Positions 1 through 11,541 of a stretch of 64,000 nt of DNA are shown here, piece by piece. Within the stretch, counting starts at the first letter, position 1; each line of letters begins with the position of its first letter. Origin of the DNA: Ottelia alismoides. Its lineage: Eukaryota; Streptophyta; Magnoliopsida; Alismatales; Hydrocharitaceae. The notes under the pieces are model-generated. The model was not told the origin of the DNA, ran no database searches, and was given only the letters and a program-made list of their open reading frames with translations. The stretch lies in the NCBI GenBank assembly GCA_037367405.1, contig JAZKJV010002611.1, forward strand, positions 1,426,001 to 1,490,000. The letters run 5' to 3'. The translations under genes and the position numbers were made by a program.

Positions 1-2
1 GA

Positions 3-431
3 TCCACTACAGGATACGCCATGTTTGTTGGGGATAACCTTGTCACTTGGCGAAGCAAGAAGCAGACAGTGGTATCCAGATCTAGTGCGGAAGCAGAATA
101 CAGGGCAATGGCTCAGGCCACATGTGAAATCACATGGCTTATTTCTTTCCTAACAGAACTTGGCATGTCAATCGCCACTCCTGTACCCTTATACTGCGAC
201 AACAAGTCTGCCACATACATCGCCACCAATCCAATTTTCCATGAGAGGACAAAACACATTGAAGTTGATTGCCATTTTATTCGTGATGCAGTACGAGAAG
301 GACGAATCAGCACTCCACACATCTCCACCGAACTTCAACTTGCAGACATCCTCACAAAAGCTCTTCCAAGGAAGCGCCTAATGTACTTAGTATCCAAGTT
401 GGTCATGATCGACAGATATGCTCCAACTTGA
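3..431 (+). CDS. Copia pol polyprotein, C-terminal RNase H domain (partial)
   Basis: This is the C-terminal part of a copia Gag-Pol polyprotein, the RNase H that degrades the RNA template during reverse transcription in virus-like particles. Reading from base 3 gives STTGYAMFVGDN, LVTWRSKKQTVVSRSSAEAEYRA, then PLYCDNKSATYIATNP, HERTKHIEVDCHF and LADILTKALP, all copia RNase H signatures in the usual order. AEAEYRA and YCDNKSA hold the expected acidic catalytic positions; the first catalytic Asp lies upstream of the window. The frame ends with TGA at 429-431, overlapping the PPT, as usual for copia. The start is outside the window. The reading frame is intact, unlike most pol genes here. Confidence 0.92.
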   Translation, partial: STTGYAMFVGDNLVTWRSKKQTVVSRSSAEAEYRAMAQATCEITWLISFLTELGMSIATPVPLYCDNKSATYIATNPIFHERTKHIEVDCHFIRDAVREGRISTPHISTELQLADILTKALPRKRLMYLVSKLVMIDRYAPT

Positions 432-438
432 GGGGGAG
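428..438 (+). promoter_or_regulatory. Polypurine tract of copia element F
   Basis: TTGAGGGGGAG lies directly before the LTR start TGTTAG at 439 and would prime plus-strand DNA synthesis. The small element at 20799-21994 has TTGAGGAGGAG in the equivalent place. Confidence 0.85.
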
Positions 439-625
439 TGTTAGAGTTATTATATTACAATTATATTTGTAACCTTTCGGGTTCCGTAACCTTTAACTCT
501 TCGGGTTCTGTAACCCCTCAGGGGTATTTATGTATTTTTACTCTTGTACTCTCTAGGGTTTTCTCTCTATATAAGAGACCCTAGCCCTACGGAATAGGCA
601 TCCCATTCTGTCTCTCTTCTCCACA
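439..625 (+). repeat. 3' LTR of copia element F
   Basis: The LTR begins TGTTAGAGTT after the PPT and ends ...TCTCCACA. It holds about two copies of a short unit ending in 'cgggttccgtaacc', a TATA box TATATAAG at 568-575 and a CTCTAGGGTTTT stretch just upstream of it. Its length (187 bp) and sequence resemble the 216- and 225-bp LTRs of the TRIM-like element at 20799-21994, which carry more copies of the unit. The right boundary is set by the CA dinucleotide and loss of similarity, so it could be off by a few bases. Confidence 0.82.
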
Positions 626-739
626 GTGGGAAAAGGCTTTGTTGTTGGTGGTGGTGGTATGAGGGATTTTGGTAGTTTCTGGAGATGAATGGGGTGGGGA
701 GTTAGTAACATTAAAACCTAATTCGGGACTTTAAAGTGC

Positions 740-2930
740 AGCCTGTAAGAGGTGTGCACGAAAGTTTTCAATCTCAATGTTAATGGATCCCTTGGTCCAG
801 ACGACTTACCGATGTTCTTTTTCAATGAGTTTTGGGATGTAATTCCAAAGGGTGACTTGAGTTGCCTCGATAACTTTGGTATTAAGAGGCTCAACTATTT
901 TTGAGTCAAAAGAGGCTTAATCAACTTTTGAGTTAAAAGAGGCTTAACCATGCGCTCATTTTTCAGCCACCAAGAACGATGTCACCACAAGAGGGGAAGA
1001 CCTCAGACCCACCCCCTCTTAAAATGCCATCTACTTAGGTGTAACCGAAGTGTTAGCCAACCAATTGTGGCATGTTCTTCCGGATGTTATTGGCCTTGAA
1101 CATAATGTGTTTATTTCAGGTCATCGTATGATGGATGGTGTGATCATGGCTAGGAAATATGGTGACATAGTGAAAGAGTCATTCTAAGGGTATTATATGA
1201 AAGGTGGCTTTCACGGGCGAATAATAGTGTTGATTGGAAATTAATTAGACCTCATTGTACAAAAGAGGCTTTCCAGAGGTATGAGTTGCATGGAAGAAAA
1301 GGTGTATCACAAGACTTCCATATTCAATACTGGTGAACGAAATGCCAAAGAGCATTTTCTTCCAACCGCAAAGAAAGGTCTGGCAAGGATGTCCACATGC
1401 CCTCTCAAGTTTTTGATGGCGGTGAATGCTCTAACAATGATAACCAAGCTCATAGTGAGCGGCAGGTTTTATGCGAGTTTTAATTATCATGAGCTATCTA
1501 TCATAATTCTCCAATATAAAGATGACGCTATTTTCTTCGTTGAGGATGGCATGAGGGAGGCAAGAGGGGCATCAATTGTCTTGGATCTCTTGAGCAAAAT
1601 TCATGACTCATATTCAATAAGATGAAGCTGGCTTTTATCCCCCCCGTCCTCTCTCTCCTAACGAGATGGATATGAGCAGTAGGGCTCTATGCACCCCTCC
1701 CATAGCATGTTCGTTTTATTTAGGGGTGCCAATTTTTTATGGCAAGATGCAACAGTTTGATCAGGGCCCATTGGTTGAAAAGTTGGAGAAGAAAATGGTA
1801 TGTTAGAAGTCATCTTGGCTCTCGAGGAGTGGTCGCCTCATACTTCTCAAGTCGAACCTCTCTGCCATCCTAATTTTCTTCACGTCTACTCGCCCAGTAC
1901 CTGTGGGAGTTTGACAAAAGTTAGAGGCGGTGAAACTACATTTTTTGGGCGAGCTTGAGATAGGAGCATCGAGGTATCCAACTTGTTGATTGGGAGATGT
2001 CAATGCAACCGCTAAAAGTTGCGGAGCTTAAGGGTTCACCAACTTGAACATGGCATAGTTCTGTCGATTAGAGACTTTTGATTATGATGTGATCTGTTGA
2101 ATTTTCCTCCGAAATTTGGCATGAAACTTGCAGAGTGTAGTCAAAGATAAGGGTACTTCTGAGATCAATGTTGGGAAATGGCAATTCATTCAAATTTTGG
2201 AAGGACGATTGGACCAAGGAAGATTCCTTATGCAATCATTTTCCAAGGCTCCTTCCATTGGTGGTGATTAGGATTAGTGGAGGCATTTAATGAAGGATCA
2301 TGAGCACCTGCTTTCAAATCTGACTTTTTATATTAGATGCTCCTCGACATGATGGTCTATACTTGACAAGACTGACAACCCTTAAGAGGGTTGTGACTGC
2401 TGGAAATGCGGGGACGCCCACTTCTTCGTGAATAAGACTTATAAAAAATTAACTGCATGATCGTCATAGACTGAAGCAATATGTGCAAGGACAACAAGAT
2501 CATTTTAGGCCTCTGGTCGGTCGACATTCCAATGGATTTTTGGAAAAGATGCATGATAATAACGGATAATATGGTTAGGTAATTGCATTTCAATGACACC
2601 ACCTCTCTGAGATGTTTAGCGTGGCCAAAGGATGTGAGTTGCACCTTCGACTCCTATGTGCACTCCAAGGTTGTTTAGGATGGGTTGTTGCTTGATTGGA
2701 TGGATGTGACCGATGTTGGTGACTAATCACCGTCGCTTGAGTATGCATGTTATATCTCCAGTTTCATTGCTATGCATCGTCTTGCAATCCTTTGGACATT
2801 GTGGGTGACTCATACTGGGTGGTATTCAAACAAGGACGTCACTATGTGGCCGTGTTATTCACCACGCCAGGTCTCTTCTAGGTTTGGTCCTAGTTGTTGG
2901 ACCTTTTCTAGTTAAATAAAGCACTTTGGG
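740..2930 (+). pseudogene. Decayed LINE (L1-type) ORF2, reverse transcriptase and C-terminal zinc region
   Basis: A plus-strand non-LTR retrotransposon ORF2, broken by many stops and frameshifts, can be followed across 2 kb. Around 755-850 the reading NGSLGPDDLPMFFFNEFWDVI matches the LINE RT segment usually read as NKAPGPDGFP..FF...W. HRMMDGVIMAR (about 1118-1152) matches the F..GR.ILD segment. LQYKDDAIFF (YKDD at 1515-1526) is the RT active-site YADD with Ala changed to Lys. At 2168-2285, LGNGNSFKFWKDDW and LCNHFPRL are the GNG..FW.D.W region that follows RT in plant LINEs. The order fits a single element. Its 5' end, ORF1 and poly(A) tail are not recognisable. It is surely inactive. Confidence 0.8.
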
Positions 2931-4859
2931 TGAACCTCACCTTGGGCCCACACCCTTTTTCATTTCAAAACATGACTACGTAAACAAATGGTTTTTAAAC
3001 CAAAAGGGGGGAGAGACGTTCTTTGGTGTTTTCCCCATATATATTAAATCGAAAAAGAAGAGAGAAAAAAGTTATAGTAGTCGTGACTAAGGGAGAGTCC
3101 GGCGTGGATAGTTAAACAAATGTATAGAATAAATGTGCATAAGAGAGAATAGGTCGTACCAATATGATCAGTTAAATTCACTATCAAGTTCCTTCCTCGA
3201 ATCAAATTGAGCAATGTCTTAAATGAATCCTATACCAACAAGCCAAGCAACATCTTTTTTTCCCAAAAACCATCCGTCATTGGAATAAAAGTTGAGAAAC
3301 ATGAAGAACGCTATGCTTAATCAGTTATCAGCACCAACATAGAGGATAATTAGCAAAGAAACTAACAAGGGGCGACCTCGAGGAGTCCAAGAACTTTAAA
3401 GGGGTCATCTCAAGGTATAAGCCACTAATAACAAACTTCCGTGAGATACTTCCTTCTTTTTCACTTTGTTCTCGTCCTTCCATATTCTAATACCAACCAC
3501 CCCAGTCATCAATCGTCAAGCATGTATACAAACCCTAGACCAAGAACAAGACATTCTGAGACAAGCATTCCTAGTGAACCAAAGATGTGCCTCCTCGTCT
3601 CAACATGATATGAACTGAAATAGATCTTCATGATTGCAACCAAGAATGGTCATTAATCCTATCAAATAAGCTCAAGGAAGGATGTATAGATCTAATAACC
3701 CTTTTAAAATATAAAAAACCTTTTTGCCTAATGACATCATGGGCATACTTATAATACACATGTGCAGGCAAAGTGGTTTTCTGTTTGGGAAAGGGATGCT
3801 AACTACGAAGATACAAAAAGGATGAAAGATAACTAATGTTGTAAAGCACGCCTAAGAATGTTTAGATTTTTCTTAAGCTGTAGTATTTAGCATAAATTGG
3901 CACAAAAAATGTTATTTCAAGCTTCAACATCTATGTAAGGCTATGATTTTTTGTATACCATATACTTATGTTTTAAAAAATAGAAGCCATTGGTTAACTA
4001 TTTGAACAATGTCAAGTTCACAATGAATAGCCCTTCATGGTTTATGGATGACGATAAATGGCATGGGTTTGTGATTTAGCTATTTCACCATAGCGTTAAT
4101 GGTATGGCATCATCATGCTGTGATTTAGCATCGTGTTCAACTGTTTGCATCGAGTATATTGATTAGGAAGTTTCACTATTATCATATATTAATATAATTT
4201 CAAGGTCTAATTGTTTAGATGAAATGATCAGAAGGAACCGGAAGCAGAAGGAAAGAGAGGGAGTTTGGCTGAAATAAGAAGATGGAATTGGAAAGGGAAT
4301 TGGGTGGGCATGTGTTGAGAGGAAAACATAAGGGATTTCCATGGGCTAAGAAGAGCGTGTATTTCTCCTCCAAATCTGAAGGACTAAGAGAGGAACAGAA
4401 CGGATCCAATACAACACATTTCACATGTATGTTTGATGTCTCGTCGCCATCTTTTGATTTATATTTCATACTTTTATTTTGTCTTTCAATGGTATAAGAC
4501 ACATTGTGATAAATGATCTTGTGTGCTTATCAATTCCTTTCTACATGCCTACAAATGTTAAACATTTCCTTCCCTTCCCTCTCTCCTCCAATACAAACAC
4601 CAAAATATTTACAACCATTCGTTCCCTTACCCATCCTTTCATTTCCCTTCCTACACCTTCCAATCCTTCCAACCAACCATGGCCTGTCATTTGTCATCAT
4701 CCATATCTTTCTTGTTCATAGTTTCTTTTTTTTTTTTTTGAGGCTCATAGTTTCTCTCAAATTGATATTGTCTGTTGGGTTGAGGTAGGTAAGACTTATT
4801 CACAATCTTCCGATGTTAAGCTTAATTATCTATGTCAAGACCATTCCCTTATTTCCATC
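2931..4859. other. Unassigned AT-rich sequence between the LINE remnant and the CCCH region
   Basis: I see no convincing gene here. The first several hundred bases could be the 3' UTR of the LINE or older repeat debris. Open frames around 4215-4800 are C/T-rich low complexity with no recognisable domain. A run of 12 T at about 4728-4739 might be the tail of a minus-strand retroposon, but nothing upstream identifies one. Confidence 0.5.
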
Positions 4860-5545
4860 CATAATAGACAGAGATGAGCAGCAGACAATGGAGATCTGGA
4901 GTTGGAGTTCCAAAGGAGGCCTGTGGCACGAGATGGTGCTTTAGAGGCAGTATGCATGGGCAGTCCTTGGTGAGGGAAGAAGCCCATGAAACAGCTTTAA
5001 TACCTTTCACAGTGATCTTTTATGGAGGCCGGGTGCACGTAATAGTAGTGTGGGAATCGGGGATGCTGTCTCCGGGGCATGTTTACTCGGTTACTCCATC
5101 TTCAGTATACCATTAGTATTCAAAATATATGGTCCTGTTAACCACGTTGGGAGATGATTAGATGCTACAAAATATGTTTTGACCAAATATATTCGTCATT
5201 GAAGGTCGCTGACGTTTAGGAGTGCTTCCAAATGTGGTTAGATTACAAAGCAAGCATGACTCAATTTTTACCCAAACCAAGTGTAGGAATTCTAAACCAT
5301 GTGTTGCCACATCTAGAGGTACACGAAAATACAGGGAAAACCAATGCCTAAAAATTACGGCGTAAGGGTGAATTCATACTTGTCAAGTCTCCAAATCCAA
5401 AAAAACCAGTTCCGATCAAAGAGCGCATAACCCCTCCCTGGAACACCGCATTCTCCCACGAATTCAAACATAAATGAGCACAGGCAACGCGAACCACAGA
5501 CAATCAGATCGAAGAGCAATCATCTGCCGTGAACCCTAGAATTAC
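4860..5545 (-). other. Probable intron or downstream part of the CCCH gene; possible degenerate exon near 5010-5100
   Basis: This lies directly downstream, on the minus strand, of the CCCH exon and its GT donor. It would be intron 1 and beyond if the gene continues. At 4866-5116 the base composition is richer in G+C than the surroundings. On the minus strand around 5010-5100 a short Arg-rich reading (PRRQHPRF) faintly recalls the Arg-rich stretch that follows the zinc finger in this type of protein, but a stop lies close by and the match is weak. A plus-strand open frame (4874-5116) also crosses it without a recognised domain. I do not call an exon. Confidence 0.25.
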
Positions 5546-5672
5546 CATTTGCAGCGCCAGGTGGGAGGCGGCGGAGCTCGGTTTCGCCGTGAGCGAACGA
5601 ACAGCTCTGGTGGGAACAGCGGCCCCTCTGGTAGAGCAGACAAAGCTTCGTCTTATATAGCTTCCTCTCCAT
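5546..5672 (-). CDS. CCCH zinc-finger protein, first coding exon
   Basis: On the minus strand an ATG at 5672 opens 42 codons and one extra base before a splice-like GT at 5545-5544 (GTAATT). The peptide starts MERKLYKTKLCLLYQRGRC and continues SHQSCSFAHGETELRR. Cys11, Cys19, Cys24 and His28 form a CX7CX4CX3H zinc finger of the CCCH class, which binds RNA in most characterised members. The K-L-Y-K-T-K-L-C lead-in and ELRR tail resemble a conserved plant CCCH subfamily whose N-terminus is a single such finger. The codons are clean and the composition is GC-rich, unlike the transposons around it. No second exon is secure. The gene may have a long TE-filled intron, continue outside the window, or be a 5' fragment. 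No plant gene symbol is assigned because the rest of the protein is not seen. Confidence 0.72.
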
Positions 5673-5890
5673 TGCCGCGCCCCTCTCGGGATCGGAATCA
5701 AACGACAGACTTCGCGAGATCGATCGGGACGGGAGATCGCTGCAAAGAGTTCGAGATCAGGAACGAGAACGGATCCAAAATAGGCGCGCGAGTGGATGTC
5801 TATCGGTGGGACGTCGATCCGATGGAACCCTAGATCGAATGCTACGAGCTCGGAGCTTACGCGAGGGTTTTCTCCACGGCTGCCCTTCCT
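5673..5890 (-). promoter_or_regulatory. GC- and CpG-rich 5' UTR / proximal promoter of the CCCH gene
   Basis: This stretch above the CCCH ATG is much richer in G+C and CpG than its flanks, with CGATCG, TCGCGAAG and GGCGCGCGAG-like runs. That is typical of a plant gene's 5' end. No clear TATA box is visible, and AT-rich sequence starts abruptly above about 5890. The transcription start cannot be placed by eye. Confidence 0.5.
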
Positions 5891-6908
5891 CTAACAATTG
5901 ATTGAACCGGTTAAATCAATAATCAGAAAATAAAATTGTATAATTATCTAATATTAATTCATAAAATAATTTCAGTCAAAATCCATCACTTTCTATATGT
6001 ATGCTTCAGTAAAGCGCTGACCCTAATGCAGGGAGAAGCTAAGGGCTACCCGAAGCACTCTCAAAATCTATCTCCTCTAAGTATTCTAGTTGGTGGAAGT
6101 AGAGGAGGCGATGACTTTTATATCTTAGTTGGAGATGTAGTCAGGACTCGATGATCAGATGCACGTTAATCTCGGTTGGTGATAAAAAAATTTTCTAATA
6201 ATTTATCAAACTTTTAGAAATTGTCCATAATTCACTATCATTCTAACCTATAACACATTACCCCTTCATCTCTTCTCATCCCACATATGCCGGCGACACA
6301 ATACCCCTCTCCCTTCCTACCATAGAAGCGTTGTCTTTCTCTCCCCACATTCTAGATGTCGTTGTCTACTTCTAACAAACAAAGAATGTTGTATCATAGT
6401 CATACTATGAGAAATTGTAAATTAACAACACTTGTCATGAATTATAGTATAAATAGTTTTAAAATTATTAATTTTATACATAACATGTATGTATTTATAT
6501 CAACAACAACATAGCATTTTCAGATAATTAAGGTCGGGTATATGGAAATTTTGCCTCTAGTCTGATCCTCAAACCTTTGCACCTCAACCACACTATCCTT
6601 CAAGTCCTTATAACAATCACTCTAACACTATTTCTAACCCTCACTTTACATGAATACATATATGTTTTTAAAAAAAAATACAAATTATGTTATTATCTTT
6701 TTGAGTTTTTCTAATAATATATATACGTATGATTTTTTTCACTTTCACTTGTACTCCTATATTATTTAAAAAATCATAAAATTATCCTTATGTTGGTATA
6801 ATACAGGAACACAATTGTACTGCTAAAAGGTCTCTAGTATGCATCATTACATCAAAAACTACTTAGTCCAACATTATAGTGCCAGGAACGTCGACATAGA
6901 AATATACT
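5891..6908. other. AT-rich spacer with a short SINE-like motif
   Basis: This is mostly AT-rich DNA with no gene. Around 6499-6545, 'caacaacaacatagc' followed by 'ggtcgggtatatgga' resembles the ACAACAACA...GGGGTCGGCTATATGGAT motif common at the ends of plant SINE-type retroposons. It is too short and degenerate to assign. The right edge is the left end of the tandem gypsy array. Confidence 0.4.
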
Positions 6909-9340
6909 AACAGTGCAGATGAATCCGTGTCCAGAATGACAAAGTCCATCGAGAATTTCACATCTTGCATGGTTATATTAACGCCTTCCAATAAACCTCG
7001 AGTTCGCTTAATGGATCGATCAACAAGCTGAAGGATCATTCGAGTAATTTAAGCAGAACAAGCTCGAATTCCTTGAGAAGTGGTGTGGGCATGGCGTTAA
7101 TGGAGGAACTTCTATGATGCAAAATTTGCTCAAAAATCTAATTAAAAATTTCACATCCAACTAAACGTGCTCCCTTGTCTTTCGTCTTTGCTAGGAGGTC
7201 GCTGATTACGTTCACGGTAGCCATGGTGAGGATGTACTCTTCAAAACGGTTGCATTGGGTTTTGTAAGGTTGACACCTTGAGATACATACTTCTTTCAAT
7301 CATTTCTTACACTTGGCATGTATTACACGGCTTTTAGCAATGGCATTTTTAGAAAAGTATTCTAATTTGACTCCATGTTTATCTCTAAATTCCAAATTAA
7401 ATTCTTGGAGTAGAATGATCTAACATAGTAAATGTGATTTGGCATCCTTCTTTTGATGTAGGTACCTGATAGCAGAGTGGTCAGTATAAACAATTACTTT
7501 GGAATCGAGAAAATGCGAGCAAAACCTCTCGAGGGTGAAAACCACAACCAACGTCTCTTTCTCTGTTATAATATAATTATTCTAAGCTCCATCTAATGTT
7601 CTGTTGTCATAATGAATGGCATAGGGCAATCCATCCCATCTTGGTCCCAAGACATCTCCAACTGTAAAATCCGATGCATCTTTCATGATCTTGAATAGAA
7701 GAGACAAAGTGGATGGATGTAGGACATGTGCATGAATGACTAATTATTTCAATTGATTAAAGGCTTGGAGGACTTTTAATCAATAATGAAAACGATCTCC
7801 TTACATAGAAGTTCTATTAAAGGTCGGACAATCTTGCTGAAGTCCTGCAGGAATCTTCCAAAAAAATCCAACATTCTAAGGAATGACCTCACATTTTTAC
7901 TATTAGAGGTAGCTTAAGCTTTGCAATAACATCCACCGTTGCCGGTCCGACCTCCATACCTCGTTTGGAGACGATATGGCCCTGTATAATTCCATCATTA
8001 ACCATGAAGCGACTCTTCTCCCTTGATAGAACTAAATTCACTTCACGACATCTCTGTAGTACTTGGTCTAAGTACGCAAGACAATCATCAAACTATCGCC
8101 ATAGACCAAAACATTGTCCATAGAAACCTCGAGAAAACTACCCACCATGTCGACGAACACATCTGACATACACCTTTGGAATGTAGCAGGTATGTTACAC
8201 AATCCAAAAGGGTATATGCTTAAAGGCATATGTGCCAATCAGATAAGTAAAAGTCATCTTCTCTTAATCCTCTAGGGGGGATCACCACTTGATTGTACCC
8301 ATAGTATTCATCCAAGAAGTAAAAGAACTCTTTCTATGCCAACTTTTCAAGAACTTGATCAATAAAAGGTAGAGGAAAGTGATCATTCTTTATTAGCGGA
8401 ATTCAGACGTTGGTAATACACACAAGCGCACCATGATGTGGATACTCGAGTAGAGATATCCTCTCCTTGGTCATTAGCAACCACTACAATTCCAGATTTT
8501 TTCGGAACTACATTCAAATGGATTAGCCCATTTTGAGTCAATGATGGGATAAATAAAGCCAGTCTCACATCACTTCGTTATCACCTTCATGACAACATCC
8601 TGGAGATTAGGATTCTACCTGCATTGAAACTCGCGGGATGGCTTGTCGTCATCCTCTAAGTAGATATGATGCGAACACAGGACATATTCATCCCTCGAAG
8701 AATTGTGACATTCAACAAAGAGCCTTGCGATTTTTCTCTAGAATCTTTAGCAAGCGAGATTCTTGATTCATGGTCATTTGGCTACTGATGATGATCATAT
8801 ACATTTCAGACCCATCCGCAAGGAAGACATACTTTAGATTTGTCAGAAGAGGCTTCAATTCCGATGGAGTCTAAGTCAGCTTCTCAATGATTTCTGAAAC
8901 CGTAGTGGTTGCTGGTGCATGAGCTGATAATAAGGTGTTGTCTACCTCTGTCGGTCTTAGCTTAGACAATAATGTACCAAACATATCTGCAATGATTTGT
9001 TCTTATTTGTTTGGGATGAATTTTCTTCAAATAAGTTGATCATCTCATTATCAGTCTCCATGTTGGCAAAGGAACATAAATTGACTGTACTTTCTAGGTC
9101 CTCTTCAGTAGAGAGGATTTCCCGTGTCAAAATGTCATTCAATGACAATTCTGAATCCTTGATATTTTCAATGATGTCACAGTCGTCTTCTGTTGGTTTC
9201 GGCTCTCTTCTCTCGGATGTGCATGTCAATAGCGACCTTATCACTACAGGAGTGGAATGTGAACTTTCCACATCCATAAATCAACTATCGATTCAATTTT
9301 TGGAAAGAATGGCTGACCAAGTACGACCAGTGCATGGAGT
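6909..9340 (-). pseudogene. Array copy I: spacer, RT, RNase H and truncated protease of element E
   Basis: On the minus strand, copy I reads from an acidic spacer (9277-8957, containing SELSLNDILTREILSTEEDL and ENSSQTNKNKSLQ) into RT. The RT N-terminus and an SGIVVVANDQGE-like segment lie around 8600-8400. The catalytic loop near 8075-8115 reads MDNVLVYGD where gypsy RTs have (Y/F)MDD, so the second Asp is replaced by Asn. RNase H (FYRRF-type start, then VYTDHS-like motif) occupies about 7860-7400. A protease start follows at 7190-6909, where the array is cut. Stops and frameshifts are frequent and it cannot encode an enzyme. Confidence 0.75.
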
Positions 9341-11541
9341 AATAGTGCAGATGAATCCGTGTCCAAAACAACAAAGTCCACTGGGAATTTCACATCCTGT
9401 ATGGTTATAATAACGCCTTCCAATAAACCTCGATTTTGCTTAATGGATTGATCAACAAGCTGAAGGATCATTCGAGCAATTTAAGAAGAACAAACTCAAA
9501 TTCCTTGAGAAGTGGTGTGGGAATGATGTTAGTGGAGGACCTTCTATCACGCAAATTTGCTCAAAAATCTTATTAAAAATTCGCATCCGTTTAAAGATGC
9601 TCCCTTGTCTTTCTTCTTTGCTAGGAGGTCGTTGATTACATTCACAATAGCCATGGTGAGGATGTACTCTTCAGAACAGTTGCATCGGGTTTTGTAGGGC
9701 TGACACCTTGAGGTACATACCTCTTTCAATCATTTCTAACACTTGGCATGTTTTACATGGCTTTTAGGAGTGGTATTTTTAGAAAAATATTCTAATCTGA
9801 CTCCATGTTTATCCTAACTTCCAAATCAAATTCACGGAGTAGAATGATCTAACATATTAAATGTGATTTGACATCCTTCTTTTGATGTAGGTACCTGATA
9901 GAAGAGTGGTCAGTATAAACAATTATTTTGGAATCGAGAAAATGCGAGCAAAACCTCTCACGGGTGAAAATCACTACCAACGACTCTTTCTCTATTATAG
10001 TATAATTATTCTAAGCTCCATCTATTGTTCTGTTGTCATAATGAATGGAACAGGTCAATCCATCCCATCTTGTTCCCAAGACATCCCAACTGCGAAATCG
10101 GATGCATCTCTCATGATCTTGAATATAAGAGACAAAGCGAGTGGATGTAGGACATGCGTCAGAATGACTAATTATTTCAAATGATTAAAGGCTTGGAGGA
10201 CTTTTTTGATCAATAATGAAAACGATCTCCTTACATAGAAGTTGTGTTGAAGGTCGGGCAATCTTGCAGTACTCGGTCTAAGTACATAAGATAATCATCA
10301 AACTATCACCATAGACTAAAAACTTGCCCATAAAAACCTCGAGAAAACTACTCACCATGTCGACAAACACATCTAACATACACCTTTGGAATGTAGCAGG
10401 TGTGTTACACAATCCAAAGGGTATATGCTTAAAGGTATAGGTGCCAATCAGATAAGTAAAAGTCGTCTTCTATTATTCCTCTAGGGGGATCACCACTTGA
10501 TTGTACCCAGAGTATCCATCCAAGAAGTACAAGAACTATTTATGTGCCAACTTTTCAAGAACTTGATCAGTAAAAAGTAGATGAAAGTGATCATTCTTGG
10601 TAGTTAAATTCAGACGTTATAGATACTCGAGTAGAGATATCCTCTCCTTAGTCATTAGCAACCACTACAATTCCAGATTTCTTCGGAACTACATGCAAAT
10701 GGGTTAGCCCATTTTGAGTCAAAGATGGGATAAATAAAGCCAGCCTCACACCACTTCATTATCTCGTTCATGACAACATCTCAGAGATTAGGATTCAGCC
10801 TGCAACTCGCGGGATGGCTTGTTGTCATCCTCTGAGTAGATATGGTGCGAACACAAGACATATTTATCCTCGAAGATCTGAGGCATTCAACGAATATCCT
10901 TGCGATTTTTCTCTAGAATCTCTAGCAAGTGAGATTCTTGATCCATGGTCAAACAACTACTGATGATGACCATACACAGTTTGGACTCACCCGCAATGAA
11001 GGCATACTTTAGATTTGTCGGAAGAGGCCTGAATTTTGATGGAGTCTAAGTCAGCTTCTCAAAGATTTCTGAAATTGTAGTAGTTGCTGGTGCATGAGCC
11101 AACAATAAGGTGTTGTCTACCTATGCCGGTCTTAGCTTAGACAATAATGTACTACACATATCTACAATGATTTATTCTTATTTGTTTGGGATGAATTTTC
11201 TTCAAATAAGTTGATCATCTCATTATCAGCCTTAATGTTGGCAAAGGAACATAAATTGATTGTACTTTCTAGGTCCTCTTCAGGAGAGAGGATTTCCTGT
11301 GTCAAAATGTCATTCAATGACAATTCTGAATCCTTGATATTTTCAATGATGTCACAGTCTTCTTCAGTTGGTTTCGGCTCTCTTCTCTCGGATGTGCTCT
11401 CTGTGGCTATTGGCTTGTTGATCATGTCAATAGTGACCTTATCACTACATGAGCTGAATGTGAACTTTCCACATCCATAAATTAAGTATCGATTTGATTT
11501 TTTGAAAGAATGGCTGACCAAGTATGGCCAGTGTATGGAGT
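9341..11541 (-). pseudogene. Array copy II: protease, spacer, RT (deleted) and RNase H of element E
   Basis: Copy II has the same order as copy I. The acidic spacer ends near 11162 on the minus strand. The RT is shortened by about 220 bp, with the break at about 10266, and loses the segment between the catalytic loop and the start of RNase H. The block downstream of this RT (about 9640-9480) leads into the protease segment of copy I, where MILQLVDQSIKQNRG and FPVDFVVLDTDSSALL are readable at 9471-9340. These match the LQLADRSI and F..DFVVLD signatures of non-chromoviral gypsy proteases. The copy is inactive. Confidence 0.75.

Larger units (their letters stand above)
1..625 (+). mobile_element. 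3' end of a Ty1-copia retrotransposon (element F)
   Basis: The window opens inside a copia pol gene. An RNase H frame (3-431), a polypurine tract (428-438) and a 187-bp LTR (439-625, TG...CA) follow in the canonical order, so this is the 3' end of a plus-strand copia element whose 5' part lies outside the window. The RNase H frame has no stop or frameshift, which suggests a fairly recent insertion. The LTR is clearly related to the LTRs of the small element at 20799-21994, including the repeated 'cgggttccgtaacc' unit. The PPT differs by one base between the two. The target duplication cannot be tested because the left end is missing. Confidence 0.9.

Noticed and set aside
4874..5116. Plus-strand frame containing FTVIFYGGRVHV, reminiscent of a TIFY motif
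   Set aside because: The match is only a few residues, the following residues do not fit the TIFY domain, and there is no other domain or splice context. Probably chance.
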